Shown: positions 20,047 to 32,930, counted from the stretch's first letter. The stretch is DNA of 64,000 nucleotides from Mixophyes australis (GCA_036250195.1 JAVHZZ010000003.1:345280875-345344874), one strand, 5' to 3'. Made by a program: numbers and translations. Notes: generated by a model not told the origin, from the sequence alone.

Positions 20047-20290
20047 GGGCCTCATTTCAAATTAAACACAAAAATATGGCAAAAATGTGTCTGCACACTT
20101 GCCTGTTTATGTCTGTACTTTAAATTGAACATATGTTAAGATATTGTTTACCCAATTTAAAATCTTAGGTGTAGATGTGCTTGCACAAGGATACTGTAGT
20201 CATCATCATCATAATCAACTCCTTTCTCAGGCCAAACTGTTTGAATATCCCGGGGAAGTTGATAATGATGACTTCCATTTCATTCATTGC
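20047..20290. repeat. Dispersed repeat with GGGCCT end
   Basis: It starts GGGCCTCATTTCAAATT and shares blocks such as ACATGGCAAAAA-like and TTTAAATTGAACAT-like sequence with 57205-57420. The far end is not defined. Probably a Harbinger-like non-autonomous element. Confidence 0.4.
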
Positions 20291-20433
20291 TATTAGCACA
20301 AAAAATTAAGTAAAGGAGAGCAAAGGGGATGGAGATACTTTACAAAATTTTCTTTTCAAAGGTAGAAATAGCCTTTATCATAGACTACTAGAATTGAGAC
20401 TTCTAGTGGCACTCCTGACATACTTAGGTAAGA

Positions 20434-20682
20434 GGGTCCATCAAAAAATGTTTTTCTGAGTGTGGTCTGGAAGAACTTGATGATTGTCCAACATTAGTGC
20501 CTGACCTCACTAATGATCTTGGGGCCAAATGGATACAAATCCCTACACCCATGATCCAAAATCTAGTGGAAAACTTTCCCGGAAGAGTGGAGCCTGTTAT
20601 AGCAGCAAGACAGGGGATCCATATGGATGTGATGTTCAAATGTCCGCACGCTTTTGGCCATGTAGAATATTTTGTTTACTAA
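20434..20682 (+). pseudogene. Tc1-like transposase C-terminal fragment
   Basis: The frame from 20497 encodes GAKWIQIPTPMIQNLVENF then PGRVEPVIAARQG, the last helix region of Tc1 transposases (normally near the end, after the DDE core). The catalytic residues and the N-terminal DNA-binding domain are absent. Non-functional fragment. Confidence 0.6.
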
Positions 20683-20905
20683 AATGCTTTCTGTATTGTA
20701 TATCAGTTTAAAAGATGTTTTCTGTATCATATAGAAGTAACTCTGAGTTGTATATTTTTTTAAGATCTCTCTATTATATATCAGTCAATAAGATGCTCGC
20801 TATATTGTATATTGATTATAAAGATGCTCTCTATATTGTATATTGATCACTATTATGTTCTCTGTATTGTATATTGTTTATTAGGTTCTCTATATTGCAA
20901 CATTT
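20683..20905. repeat. Degenerate ~35-bp minisatellite, block 1
   Basis: Repeated variants of GATGYTCTCTATATTGTATATTGATCA. The same motif resumes at 21405, so the array appears split by about 500 bp that include a poly-T tract. Confidence 0.6.
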
Positions 20906-20912
20906 TTTAGGC

Positions 20913-20933
20913 TTTTTTTTTTTTTTTTTTTTT
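20913..20933. repeat. Poly-T tract
   Basis: An uninterrupted T run of about 21. Possibly the reverse of a retroposed poly-A tail at the edge of the DNA that splits the surrounding minisatellite. Confidence 0.85.
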
Positions 20934-21404
20934 AAAGTGCATTTTTCAACAAAACCAATGGATCTTTTAAGTGTGTGTTAATAAAATAAGGATATTTTAG
21001 TCATAGAATCATAAGACAATTATTTGAAGTACTCAAAAAAAATAAGGCATAGCCTAGAAAAATTTTGTGCATACCAGTGACTTTGACATGTAGTGGTTAA
21101 ATGTTTAATAAATTTGTGGTGATCTGCCATGTAGCAACCCCATAGAAGGGGTTACCCAGATCTCGTTGTTGGTGGGAAGGGGCTCACTGAATGGCCCATT
21201 TTCAAGGACTCCACCCCACCACCCCATTTGCCGCCATTTGTGCCTCGAGGTCCTTGCAAGGACAGAAAGGCCCTTTAGGCCTTGTCGGATGTTGCCCTAT
21301 TGTTGCTGGTTACGAAGGGGCTCCCATAACAGTTCAAGCAATCAGGGACCCAAAAATATAGGTCCACCACTGCACTAGACTGTTGCCTGTTTTGTAAATC
21401 GGCC

Positions 21405-21605
21405 ACTAAAATGCATTCTATATTGTATATATGTCACTAGAATACTCACTGTATTGTTTATATGTTACTAGAGTGTTCTGTGTGTTATATAGAGATTGCT
21501 AGAATGTTCTGCGTGTTATATAGAGATTATTAGAATGTTCTGTGTATTGCATATTAGTCACCAGATTTCACTCTGTATTGGATATATAGGTCACTAAATA
21601 AAAAA
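21405..21605. repeat. Degenerate ~35-bp minisatellite, block 2
   Basis: Units like TAGAATGTTCTGTGTRTTATATAGAGATT, related to block 1 at 20683. Confidence 0.6.
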
Positions 21606-22541
21606 TGTGATTATAACATATGGTGCTTAGTTCAAATCAAATTAAAAACTTATGTATTTCCTTTACATGTATCAGTCCTGAATCAGGCAGACAATTGCTA
21701 CACCTTGTACAAGGAAGACAGTGGGTCTTTTGTAAGGACATTGACATAATGACAAATGGGAATAATGTTGAAAATAGATATTTGATTAAAGCCAAATACT
21801 TTACTGAAACAGCATATCTTCACTTAGTTACTTCTGGCATTGATTTAATTTGCTATAATAGCAATTAAGATGTTTAGTATTAAAAAAAGTGCAACATGTT
21901 TAATATAAGCCTTCTGGAACATGAATTTCATGAATACGGTATGTTATATAATATACTTTAAACAATGCACACTATAATGGTTCTCTTTTTTTAGGGTGGT
22001 CCACATGAACCGGACTTTCCAAATATTTTATTCACCTTGAAGTAACATTGTAAGCTTTTCCTGATCCTGGAAGAAAATATAAGGACAACACGTAATTCCA
22101 GTCTTTACTTTTCACTTATAAGACATTCATATTCTACTCCTCTTTTGGCACTGAACTGATTTTGTTCATAGTAGTAAAAAGGTCACTGTAATATTTGTAT
22201 AAGAGCTCATTTTAATGCTACATTTTACAATAGAACTTTAAGACCGATTATTTTTGGCACACTGGGTATGCACTTTACAAGATGATTTTTTTTTTCCATG
22301 ATGTAAGGTCCAATCACTGGTTAACCCATAGAAAATTATTGCTGAGAGAGATACATCCTACCTGGCCATCATAAAAGTTAAGAGGTCAATCGCACCCTGA
22401 GAATAAAGTTTACTTTACGTAAATATAATGTATAGTCAATACTGTCCTATTGCAAAAATGCAACTGTTATCTGGGATTAATCTGTTTTTCGCTTTATACA
22501 ATATTAGTTTAAGTTAAAAGCAATCAGATTGGTTGCGCTAA
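21606..22541. other. Nothing recognised
   Basis: AT-rich DNA without clear repeats or coding similarity; the ORF at 21620-21868 has no recognisable features. Confidence 0.45.
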
Positions 22542-23057
22542 TTGCTTGTGATTTTCAGCTCTCAAGCAGGTATGAACCTATTGTGGCAAGAGCCCGCTAC
22601 TGGTGAAGCACATGCGTACAACTTCTTCCTTTTTATGGTTCTTTATTGTCAGAATGGTAATAATTGTTTGACACCGTATACTTGCACAGCAATTATGGAG
22701 ACCCTAAACGCTTACTATACATAGTCCAGCTCTCTGTCAAGATCAGCCAGCTATCCCAGCGTTGATCTCCCTGAACAATGAAACAAGCAGGGTTTTATAC
22801 CTGACACTCCTCCCACAGGCCTAGCTTGATGGACAGTTGACACACCCACCTTCTCTTTAAAAAGGACACGCCCATCCCTGGCTCTGTTTAGACTTTCAGA
22901 TACACCCTGTCTGTTTGCTGAGAGGAAGCAGCTTTTTAAATCTTGTAAGTAAACCAACTTTTACTACACATATGTTTTTACCTGGTTTAATCTCCCCCTA
23001 GGTACATAACTGTGCCAATGTTTTACTCTACTTCCCTGCTTTCTCTGCATATTGCCA
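22542..23057 (-). repeat. Probable solo LTR (about 516 bp)
   Basis: Read on the minus strand it starts TGGCAATATGCAGAG, has GTATAAAACCC (TATA near 22796-22803), then a CAATAAAG poly-A-like signal near 22650, and ends ATCACAAGCAA. GCTAA at 22537-22541 and 23058-23062 is a 5-bp target duplication. One terminal base is off from the usual CA end, so the border is provisional. No internal gag or pol sequence nearby. Confidence 0.55.
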
Positions 23058-23062
23058 GCTAA

Positions 23063-25446
23063 ATGCCTCCTTTTGTTACACTATATGTTATGATAAGTAG
23101 TGGTACACCTTTCTCTCGATAACTCCAAGGACATTTTTATTACTTAATTATGAATGCTCCTGCTTTATTACTTCAAGACAACTCTTGGGGTGTAGTAATT
23201 TGAAACACTAATTTTTTTCTTTTTTTTAAATGTTACTTGAATAATACTGCCATATGGGTATATATACATTTGACACCTTACACTAAGAGACAAGTAGCCA
23301 TGATTTACCTGTCTATACAGATGGAGGACTTAACTGAAATGAGCTTATGAATTTGGCTATGTAATTAATTATACGGCTTCCTATTTTTGCACCAAAGGAG
23401 GAAATTATCGAATGGTTAATTGCATACATGTTTACACTTGCATTCATTATTGTTGGATTGAAATAATTAATGTTTCTTAAAAATATTAGAATACAATATA
23501 GGAAATATCTCTTAACTATATACTGGAATATTAACTGACCTTTAATCAAGCTAGTGTTTTATATTCCAGACTGATGTATACAGTTTAAGATGTTCCTAAT
23601 ATATAACAAATGACTTTTTATTGGAAAACAAAGTTTATGATGTAGTACGCAGGTGAACAAATTATTTCTAAGCATATTACTTACTGCTAATTGTTACCAT
23701 CTTAAAGAAATAATAACTGTCTCAAAAATAAAATATATTTATTTTGTAACATTTTTATACTATGCTGTCAGGAATCATCAATAGAGTATAAAACAACAAA
23801 AACCAGGTTATTTTGGACTTAGGGAATAGCATTCATTGTTTACTTATTTGTTTACTTACTGTTTTATTATTCAGTTTTCTTTGCTTTCTTCTGTTTGTTA
23901 ACTCCCCAGTCACTTGGAGAGCAGAGAAATAAGAGGAGCCATAGGCTCTTTTGCTTTAAGTGTATTTTTCTGACAATTTTTTTAAATGTGAAGCTTATTT
24001 GTAAAAGATTGTCAGATAGTAAAAAAAATGATATTTTTTCAAACTTGCTATTAAAAGATAATAGGCAGCCATTTTACTTGCCTGTTAAGATAGCGTTCAT
24101 CTTAAATATTTAATACAATTAATACTATTTAATCTCCTTTATTATGATGCGTTAAATATAAAGACCAACTGTTACTGCTACTTGCAGTCTACACACTATT
24201 ATTAAATTGACTGACAAGGCATTTAAATGTAAATTAGCTCTATTTACTAAAAGGGTTTTATTTATCTTTCCAGGAAAAAAGCATATGCATATTGTGCAGA
24301 GGACCTTATTTTTCTGAATACTGATAAAGCAATAAGTAAATTTCTATGCGAAGGAACTTTAGAAAAAGTATAAAAAGTTTATTTAACAAAACAAACGCTT
24401 ATTGCTGTGATGAAATTATCATCAAGTTTCATATTGAAACTCTGGTTTCTATATACAAAGCAAATCTTTTTAACAGAAGAAAGAAAAAAAAGTAGGTTGT
24501 TTTACAGTTCAAATGCCGTATTACAATTGGCTGAAATAATATATGGGCGTTCCTTGGTCCTTTGAGTTCTCAAGAGTCGGAGGGAGAATGAAGAATTTCT
24601 TTGTTCACCAGGAGTTAATTGGCAACATCTGTTCTTAGAATTAACTCTTCCAATGCTGCTTACATATCTGTCTTCTCAGCTCACATGAGCAGATCAAAAA
24701 ATATGACATCAAATAAAACAAAACAGCGTATAAATATATTACTTACTAATATATTGGCTTCATCCAAAAATAACTTTGAAAATATACCAATTCACTTGAC
24801 GAGCTAAAATTAAAAATACACAGCAGACTCTAAAGAACAGTTCCCCTAGTGGTCAAAACACCATCAAATTCTAAACTAATTGTTTGATTTTACCAATAAC
24901 CTTTATAGCTTTGTCCCACTCAGCATATTATTCAAAGGTGGATGCATGAAAGGAGGCACATTTTTTTAATATATTTACTAGACCCCAGGGCATTATCCAT
25001 GTGTGCACTGTCTACTCTGTAACAATTACATCACCACTCCTGTGGAAGCGCTAAAGTTCCAGGACTTGTGCTACAGAATTTCAAGTGCAACATGAACCAG
25101 GATCTTAAATCACCAAGAGCAGCTGAGAAAGGGTTAAAAAAACATATACAATATACATTTTGGACTTTTGTCCTTAAATCATAATGGGACTTGACTGGTA
25201 GCTTTTGCTTACGTGACTAACATTAGTTTAGCAAATTTTATTGCAAGGAGTTTTCATGAAAGACGAATCAGCAAAAACTACTATATATCTATTAAAATAA
25301 ATATATTGCTCAGGTATATCAAGTTATTCACTCCTTACAACTTAGCGCATGCACTACCAGTTACAGTATATAAATAAACCAGCAGCAAATTGATCTTTGG
25401 GAACCTGTTTGCCCTACTAAGACAAAGATGTTCTGAATGATTGGGA
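23063..25446. other. Nothing recognised (2.4 kb, AT-rich)
   Basis: No defined element ends, tandem repeats or coding similarity. Several small open frames occur by chance in AT-rich sequence. Confidence 0.5.
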
Positions 25447-25750
25447 TATGGGCAGCATGATGGCTAAGTGGGGTCATGAGTTCAATTTCAAACCATGGCC
25501 TTATCAGTGAGGAGTTTGTATGATCTCTCCGTATTTGTGTGGATGCTCCGGTTTCATCCCACACTCCAAAACCATACTGGTAGGTTAATTGGCTGCTATT
25601 AAATTGACCCTAGTCTGTGCGTCTGTCTGTGTGTGTGTTAGAGAATTTAGACTGTAAGCCCCAATGGGGCAGGGACTGATGTGAGTGAGTTCTCTGTATA
25701 GCGCTGCGGAATTAGTGGCGCTATATAAATAAATGGTGATGATAATGGTG
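25447..25750 (+). repeat. tRNA-derived SINE, nearly full length
   Basis: Runs from GGCAGCATGATGGCTAAGTG (degenerate A-box region, partly deleted) and GTCATGAGTTCAATTTC (B-box region) through the central domain to GGCGCTATATAAATAAATGG. The best-preserved copy in the window. Confidence 0.78.
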
Positions 25751-26448
25751 ATATACCTATGTATTGGAAGCAGCCAAGGCATACTGTAGAGTAGTTACTG
25801 TAGCATACAAGCGTGAATTTTCTCTTCTATATTGTGTTTATCAGTAACAAGATTGTCAATGACAGAAGAACATAAAAGGTAGAATGTAACGCTCTGCAAT
25901 GAGATATTGACAGAAAAACAAGAAATATAGGTAGAAATGTAGAGATGTTCTACTAGAACATCAACATAATTGTACTGTATTTTGCAAATTTAGATGTAAA
26001 TTATGGGACTTTGAAAAATATCCAGGTGGTATTTTAGAGGAAAATGAAAAATACTAAAAATATTTCTATAAAAAGTTATACATATATTTATATATAAAAG
26101 TTTTCATGCCTCTCCTCCCCAAAATGCCCAGGGGTACAGTTACCATGAGCACCTCTTAAAATCGAAAACAAAATTCAACACAAAAAATTAGTAACAAACC
26201 AGAAAGGTTTTCAATAAACAAAAGAGATGGCTATGGATACCAAGGTAGGATGTATGAAAGTTTATTATGCGTTTTAAAAACCAACATCAATTGAAAGTGT
26301 TTTCAAATACAAATTGCTATGTTTATAAATCTGTGGTTTGCATAACATTGTGTTTTTAAAGACACAAACGCATGTTGGTTTGCAAGCTAAACATCATGCA
26401 AAGAATGACTTACATGTATCTTTAAGATATGCTTTTGTGCATGCCATG
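25751..26448. other. Nothing recognised
   Basis: AT-rich, no clear features. Confidence 0.45.
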
Positions 26449-26605
26449 CAGGGGCAGAACTACCATTGGTGCAGCAGGTACAGTGACCCGGGACCCAAGG
26501 AGATAATGAGGCCCGCTGCATGGCAGATGCAGAGGGTCGGGGGCTCCGGGTCCCTCCTCCTTGCCTACCTGCACTGGGGCCCACAGCTCACTAGTTCCGC
26601 CTCTG
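26449..26605. mobile_element. hAT-type MITE (157 bp)
   Basis: Ends CAGGGGCAGAACTA and TAGTTCCGCCTCTG are imperfect inverted repeats. Flanks ATGCCATG and ATCCCATA match at six of eight positions, fitting an old hAT duplication. GC-rich body. Confidence 0.6.
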
Positions 26606-27897
26606 ATCCCATAAGCCTAGTGCAATTAAAAGTACTGATGATGATGACTGTCATATCTGTGCTCTGATTTCCTCTGCAGCTATACTTAAAGTTGTATGTA
26701 TTCTAAGCTACGTATTTACTTTGTGACAAATTTTAGCAATCGACTGTAAGTCAGACCCATTTGTATAGACATCATACTCGAAATGATTCAATATGACCAA
26801 TCTCAGCAATGATATCTACAATTTGCATCTTGTTGTGCAGTTTCGCTATACAGATCCCAGGCATACAACCAGCATTGCTCCTTGCTATCTGTCAGTTTGA
26901 AAAACGGTGTGTACAGTTTTTACTGATAAATTGCACAGTTTGATAAATGAAACAGACACATTTTAAATTGCGATTTGGGAAAAAAACACAGTTTGGTTCA
27001 CCCCCTCTCAAGTCTTATCAAAGTATAAACTCTTATTATGTTAATAACTTCTAAATTCTCTAATTTCTCTAATAACGTCTAATTTTTCATGTCAACAGCC
27101 AATGATATATAACAGTTAAGGCAAAGATTTTAGGAGACTTCCAATTTACAGACACAAGGCAGCAAATGGCTAGTTAAATTCTGGTTTTGCTATTGCATTT
27201 TTTTAACCTACTAATATATTTTGTATAGCAAAGTAATGCATTTGTTAATGTTGTTATTATTTAAGGTTTTTTTCACTTTTGTTTAAGAAGGTGAGGATCA
27301 CACCATTTACTTTTTTAGCAGAGGCACTGGCCCACATATACAGCAAGTCACTTTTGGCATTGCTTGGGTCTGTCCAAAGCAGTTGAGATCCAACACAGTA
27401 GCTGTAAGGCTTTCAATTACAACTGCTGGGTCAAATCTCTCCAGCACCGAAGGGAATTGGCAGATATCCCAGCTCTATGGGAGCGGTGAAACCAAGGGAA
27501 GTCTTCACCAAAGTACTATTATTGGCAATGGAGAGGATTTAGTAAAGTTTTTAAATGAAGTATAACATATATTAATATTACATTTGGAATAATATGTGAA
27601 TTAGATTTTGCTATTAGTTCCCACACCACAATGTCTTTAGAATCCTGGTGTCAAATTTTAACTAACATGTCATTGTGTCAATTATAAAATAGAACACCAA
27701 CAGACTTTTAAAGACAGCTAAAGTATATATAGATGTTTATAGCAAAATTATTTGTATCTGTTTCCCATAAATAACAACCAAATTATAAACAAATTACTTT
27801 AATAAATCTATTATTAATTATTAAAGATACAATTCACTCTAAAAGTGAGGTGTGCTTTTTTTTTACATAAATCACTCTCATTAGGTTTAAAAAGACG
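26606..27897. other. Nothing recognised
   Basis: Contains a moderately GC-richer stretch (27290-27560) with short open frames in two registers but no recognisable domain or convincing splice pair. Confidence 0.4.
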
Positions 27898-27900
27898 CAT

Positions 27901-28254
27901 GGGGTAAATGTATCAAGCTGAGAGTTTTCCGGCGGGTTTGAAAAACCAATCAGACTCTATCTATCATTTATTTAGTGCATTCTACAAAGTGACACCTAGG
28001 GGTTAATGTATCAAGCTGAGAGATTTTCGGTGGGTTTCAAAAGTGGAGATGTTGCCTATAGCAACCAATCAGATTCTAGCTGTCATTTTGTAGAATGTAC
28101 TAAAGAAATGATAGTTAGAATCTGATTGGTTTTTCAAACCTGCCGGAAAACTCTCAGCTTGATACATTTACCCCTCAGAATCTGATTGGTTGCTATAGGC
28201 AACATCTCCACTTTTTAAACCCGCCGGAAAACTCTCAGCTTGATACATTTACCC
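27901..28254. mobile_element. Hairpin MITE with a same-family copy nested inside
   Basis: Outer ends GGGGTAAATGTATCAAGC/GCTTGATACATTTACC with CAT flanks (27898-27900, 28255-28257). At 27999-28174 a second copy with the same ends sits in the loop, flanked by CTA and CTC. The arms carry AACCAATCAGATTCTAG and GGAGATGTTGCCTATAG, hallmarks of the family (also at 40434, 40620, 58790). Confidence 0.85.
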
Positions 28255-28257
28255 CAT

Positions 28258-28423
28258 GGAGAAAATTTTTTAAGCTGCAGGATTGAAAGGTAGATATGTT
28301 GCCTCTAGATCAGATTCTAGCTGTCATTTTGTAGAATTATTAAATAAATGATAACTAGAATCTGATCGGTTGCTATAGGCAACATCTCCACTTTTTCAAA
28401 TCCACAGCTTGATAAGTTTACCC
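28258..28423. mobile_element. Third hairpin MITE of the same family, decayed
   Basis: Directly abuts the outer MITE. The left end is decayed to GGAGAAAATTTTTTAAGCTG; the right end is GCTTGATAAGTTTACCC. The inner arms are recognisable (GATCAGATTCTAGCTGTC / TAACTAGAATCTGATC). Confidence 0.75.
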
Positions 28424-30071
28424 TATGGTTTTGTTCGTTTTTCCTTAGGGTTTTCATTGAAGACGCAACTAATGATTGCTAAGTTTCATGTGAATACCAT
28501 GGCAACCAGGCACATGGCACATTATGTAATGAACACAGAGGCTTTGGAACAGAGCATAACACCCCTCCTCCTTCCCTCCACCTGCTAAGGTAACAAGTGG
28601 TGGGATAGGGTTGCTGTACCTGAGGAGGAGGCAGGGACCTGAGAGAGGTGCTCCTAGGGCACCACAGACTTTCCCCTGGCCCTGCTGTTAGGAGACAGTG
28701 ACAGCCACATAAATCTGCCACACAGATCGATTTTGTAAAAGGAACACGGAATTATAGTTAAGTAAACAAATGTTAGACATAAATAAATAAATGTTAGACA
28801 TAAATAAATAAATAAATGTTAGGGCAGCATCAGATAGGTGGTTAGTTATAAAAGCAAAAATTATAACTTAGCTAGGAAAATATAAGAAAATTATTTTATA
28901 AATATATTATTTTGTTGAGGATTGCATGGATGTCTGCTTTACATACTAAGCGCATTGTCTTTGATATAGGTATATCTATTGCCAATGTTTGATGTACTGT
29001 ATATATCCAGGGATTCCCTTATGGGAACTCTTTCAACATATAAAAAAAATTAATATATTCACAGGAATGCAAATAAACAATTACAGAAAAATGAAAACAT
29101 GTTTTTTTGTATTGCAAAGGGAGCTCACCAGAATATATTAATATTTAATAAGAAACAAAAGACAAAGATATTCTCAAATGGAGGCACTCATGGAGTAAAA
29201 AAATTAGAATAACTCAAAGATATAAAAATCCTACATTTATTTATCCACAATTAAAAATTGATAATCCTTTAATAAACATATCTCCTTTCAAAACATTAAA
29301 AAGTTAGATTGCGTAAATATTCAGAAAAAAAGGTGAAATAGAAGTTAAAAATATTTTCAATAACATTTTTACAAAGGTCTCTATACCCTTGTAATGATAT
29401 TATTAAAATTATAGCTAGTCCTCTCTAGATATAAAGAAGTTGTTCATATTGAAACCAAAATATCACTTCCAGAGGCATTGTTCATGTTTTCAGGGAAAGT
29501 GTAATTGTATCCAAAGTAATGACAAAATACATCGTCGTAACTTGTGTCAGCTCTGACATCTAGATTAGCAAACGGAGCCTCGAGAAAAAAAGTTTGTTTT
29601 AAAGTGCAATATGCTTGAAAGGGGCACAATATGACAATAATTAATCTTCTCTTCATTAATATCTGCTGCATGAAAAGTCCTTGTAAAGATATATTGTATG
29701 TTCCCCAATCGTATTAAATTACCTACTGGGCAAGTGGGGTTGAATTTTAATTGTATAAAAATGTTCCTTGTGTATCAACGTCAGCGTGGGCTCAAATAAG
29801 TGCTGTTTTTATGCTACCTTTTATAATGAAGTAATTATAAGTGAGAACTGAGGATCCTGCCTGTAGTACATATATCAAGCATTTGACAGATAAACTTTAT
29901 CTTTATTTAAAAAATGTACACTACTTTTATTCAATAGTTTCATTGATTGTGCATTAGTTACTATACCATGAGTGCCCTTTCTTCCTAAGTTTTTTGATTC
30001 CAGATTATTCCATTTCATGTGTAGATGTTTAGAAGAAAGCAGCTGTTATTTGCCTTTGGACTTATTTATTG
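28424..30071. other. Nothing recognised
   Basis: AT-rich. A short TAAATAAATGTTAGACA duplication lies at 28760-28820. No element ends or coding similarity seen. Confidence 0.45.
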
Positions 30072-30078
30072 TGTGTAA

Positions 30079-30080
<2 letters not shown>

Positions 30081-30145
<65 letters not shown>
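30081..30145. repeat. (TA)n/(CA)n microsatellite
   Basis: About 28 TA units then CA units; the flank ATACACACAAATTCCCAGCC is present twice in tandem (30133-30186). Confidence 0.95.
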
Positions 30146-30159
30146 AATTCCCAGCCTAA

Positions 30160-31090
30160 TATATACACACAAATTCCCAGCCTAATAATCTCCACCACAT
30201 TTATTGAAGAGTGCCTTACCACAGAAATCAGTCCCTTTATTTTCAATACATTAGACCAGGCATTTCTTATGGTTCCTTTGTGCTCAAGGAGTCATTATTT
30301 CAGTGGTCTTATAAGTCATGCCCACATATTGTTTGCCACATGGGTATGTTAAACAATAAATCACTCCCAAAGTCTCATAATTCACAAAACCATTGATATT
30401 TTAAATCCATTATAAGTATAGTGATATTCTATTGTGCAAATCATATAATTATAAACTTTTCACATCTATTTCGGCCTATATTTTTGTTAGCTTGGCGTCT
30501 ATATCTTAAGGAAAATGGCTCTGTGCTATTTCATCTTTCAAATGACTTGCCCTTCTTGAGATCACAGAAACCCTACGACCCAGAATTTCCACAAGATCCA
30601 AATCAGTTAAAGTAACCAGTGTTTTGAAGAATATGACATATAGAATCCGATTGTTGCTAAAAGCCACTAATAACTATCACTTTATCTTGCTCCTTAATAA
30701 ATTTAGTTTGGGACAAATTATTGTCATTTGATCATGTGTCTTGACTTTGTTACATACTTTCTTAATCACGTTTACTAAAATCTCTTTCTATCAGTTTTTC
30801 TGAGCTCTTTCATAAGGTTCAAACAATAGCGCACGACTCTGATGATTTCTCCTCTTGGTATTTGGGATGGGAGGTGACAGCTACTGCTATATAGCACACT
30901 ATTCATTGCTGTTTGTTTCTGATATAAATCAGTTCCAGTTTTGCCATTATCCGTTACCATTATTTGTATATCCCAAAAAAATGACCAGCTGTTTCCTAAT
31001 TTCATATGTTAAATTTAGTTTTAAATAATGAATAATTAAATAATTAGCTTCTGAAAAACTCTTTAAATAAGTTTTTGTCGCCATCCCAAA
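30160..31090 (-). pseudogene. Penelope-like element remnant: RT end, linker and GIY-YIG
   Basis: On the minus strand the order is as in Penelope elements. RT C-terminus lies at 31005-30775 (FFWDIQIMVTDNGKTGTDLY, later QIPRGEIIRVVRYC). Then comes a basic linker with a PRIVYRR-like trace near 30570, and GIY-YIG with CGKQYVGMTYKT near 30345-30308, followed by an EHK.TIRNA trace. Stops and frameshifts are frequent. Penelope elements reverse-transcribe their RNA and use GIY-YIG to nick DNA. This copy is inactive. Confidence 0.78.
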
Positions 31091-31166
31091 AAATAATTAA
31101 GATATTGTTACTGTATCATAGCCATAAAGTCAGGTGATTTATGTATTTCTAACAGTACTGAAACAT

Positions 31167-31264
31167 TTACAGACTGTAAGCTGTATTGGGGGAGGGACTG
31201 ATTGCGTTCTCTGTACAGCGCTGCGTAAATAGTGGCGCTATATAAATAAATGATAATGATGATG
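31167..31264 (+). repeat. SINE 3' fragment
   Basis: CAGACTGTAAGCTG to GGCGCTATATAAATAAATG with GAT units; only the 3' third. Confidence 0.75.
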
Positions 31265-31658
31265 AACTGTGAAATCAAAGTAAATTGATCACTGTGTTTG
31301 ACCATCAGGGCAAAGAGATTTTAATTGGGTTGTCCTCAGAAAGGTTAGCCTAGGATCACTGCAAATAATTCAATTATAAACCTGTGAATAGCTACATGAT
31401 GATGAATAGCAAGCATGGTTGTATTATAAGTAAACAAATTAAATTATAAAAAAACGCTAACAAAAAGCATAATGATATGAAGAAAAGGCTTCTTCAATGA
31501 AAAAAGGTAGATCAAGTATGGCAGACTGGAACTGAGTTCATGGGACTTTTTTGTTTGTTAAATATTAGGGCAGGAAGCAAAAGAGAAAATTTCTATTTAT
31601 TGAGTTTAGTAACATAACGGTAATAACTATATTAGCCATAATTATCCATTATAGTGGC
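31265..31658. other. Nothing recognised
   Basis: AT-rich spacer between a SINE fragment and a Tc1 remnant. Confidence 0.4.
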
Positions 31659-32450
31659 TATAAAAACATATCCACTCCCTTTGACATTTTCAGATTTTAT
31701 TTTTCATACATGATGGTATCAAATGAATTTATTTTAGAATTAAAGAAGTTAACATAAAATTCTCTTTAACGTCAAATAAATAATAATAATTACAAATAAA
31801 AATCATACAATAATTGAAGTATTAGCATTTCTAAGTTAAGCTTAAGTAAAACTTGATGCAATTTATTACAGTCCACCTGTGTTTCATTATGTTGCTTCAA
31901 ACTTTGTGAAAACAAATTCACTGTCTGTGGGACATCTCCCCATTAATTAGGGCATTCCTGAGAAAGATCTCCATAACAAAGATCAGAGAACATTCAAAGA
32001 AATAGTTATTGAAAAGCACTAATCAGGGGAATTATATTAGAAGATTTAAGACTTTTACTATTTCCGGAGCACTATCTACTTATCATAATGCAATGAAAAA
32101 AAATGGCACTAATCTGAATTAGTGTATACCAAGCTGTCCTCCCAAATTGCACATCCATGTAGGAAGGGCAGTTGTTTGGGAAGCCAGCAATAGGAACTAT
32201 GGTATCTCTAACAGAGTTACAGTTTTTCGTGGCAGAGATGGAAGAAACTGCACATGGGGAAACAATAGCTTAGAAAAGGTGGCAAAAAGGGAACCATAGT
32301 GGAGAAAGTTTCTATCATCTGAAGACTTGTTGGTCTCTCCAGACTATAGAAACATTAACGTGAACATTTTTGTCTCAGGTTTGGCATAAGCTTGACACCG
32401 CACATTATCCCAAGAACACTGTCCTACACTAAAGCCTACAGTGCCCTTCT
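31659..32450 (+). pseudogene. Old Tc1-like element remnant
   Basis: Landmarks in order: a TIR-like GGCTATAAAAACATATCCAC start, GTCCACCTGTGTTTCATTAT, GGCATTCCTGAGAAAGATC, and AAGCTTGACACCGCACATTA with CCCAAGAACACTGTCC, which correspond to positions along a known vertebrate Tc1 family (from memory of the family, not aligned). No intact transposase frame. Confidence 0.5.
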
Positions 32451-32499
32451 TATTTTAGTCTTTGTCCAAAGGTTTCCAAGAGCCCTTACCATGTGTCTC

Positions 32500-32930
32500 A
32501 TATGCAGGGTTGCCAAGAGGAATTCAGGGCCCCGCTACAGCAACTTCATGGGGCCCCCCTTACAGGTGCGCAAACTTTTTGAACTTGCAAAATGTTTTAC
32601 ATTTGTGAACTTGCAAAATTGGAAGTGGGTGTGGTCATTCAATTGGGGCATGGCTATGCATCATTGGGGCATGCCTGGTGGGTGTGGTCATAAAATTGGG
32701 GCGTGGCTATGGTGGGAGTGGTAATACAATTGGGCGTGGCTATGGTGGGAGTGGTCATACAATTGGGCGTGGCTATGGCGGGAGTGGTCATACAATTGGG
32801 CGTGGCTATGGCGAGAGTGGTCATACATATTTGTACACATTGGCCCCAGTGCACTGGGTTTAAACAGGTTAAAACAAAAATGGTTATAGGGTCCCCTTAT
32901 AACCATACATAAAGGCATGCATTTGCAAAC
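32500..32930. repeat. GC-rich repeat with 33-bp tandem units
   Basis: Starts near CAGGGTTGCCAAGAGG (hAT-like end; right end not found). From ~32685 to 32826 there are four to five units of 33 bp built on CAATTGGGCGTGGCTATGG and GGGAGTGGTCATA. Because 33 is a multiple of three, several frames stay open; these are not genes. Confidence 0.7.

Noticed and set aside
27293..27565. Possible host exon
   Set aside because: Frames break quickly, no good splice pair, no known domain.
29972..30352. 126-residue ORF
   Set aside because: Runs through a (TA)n microsatellite and antisense to a Penelope remnant.
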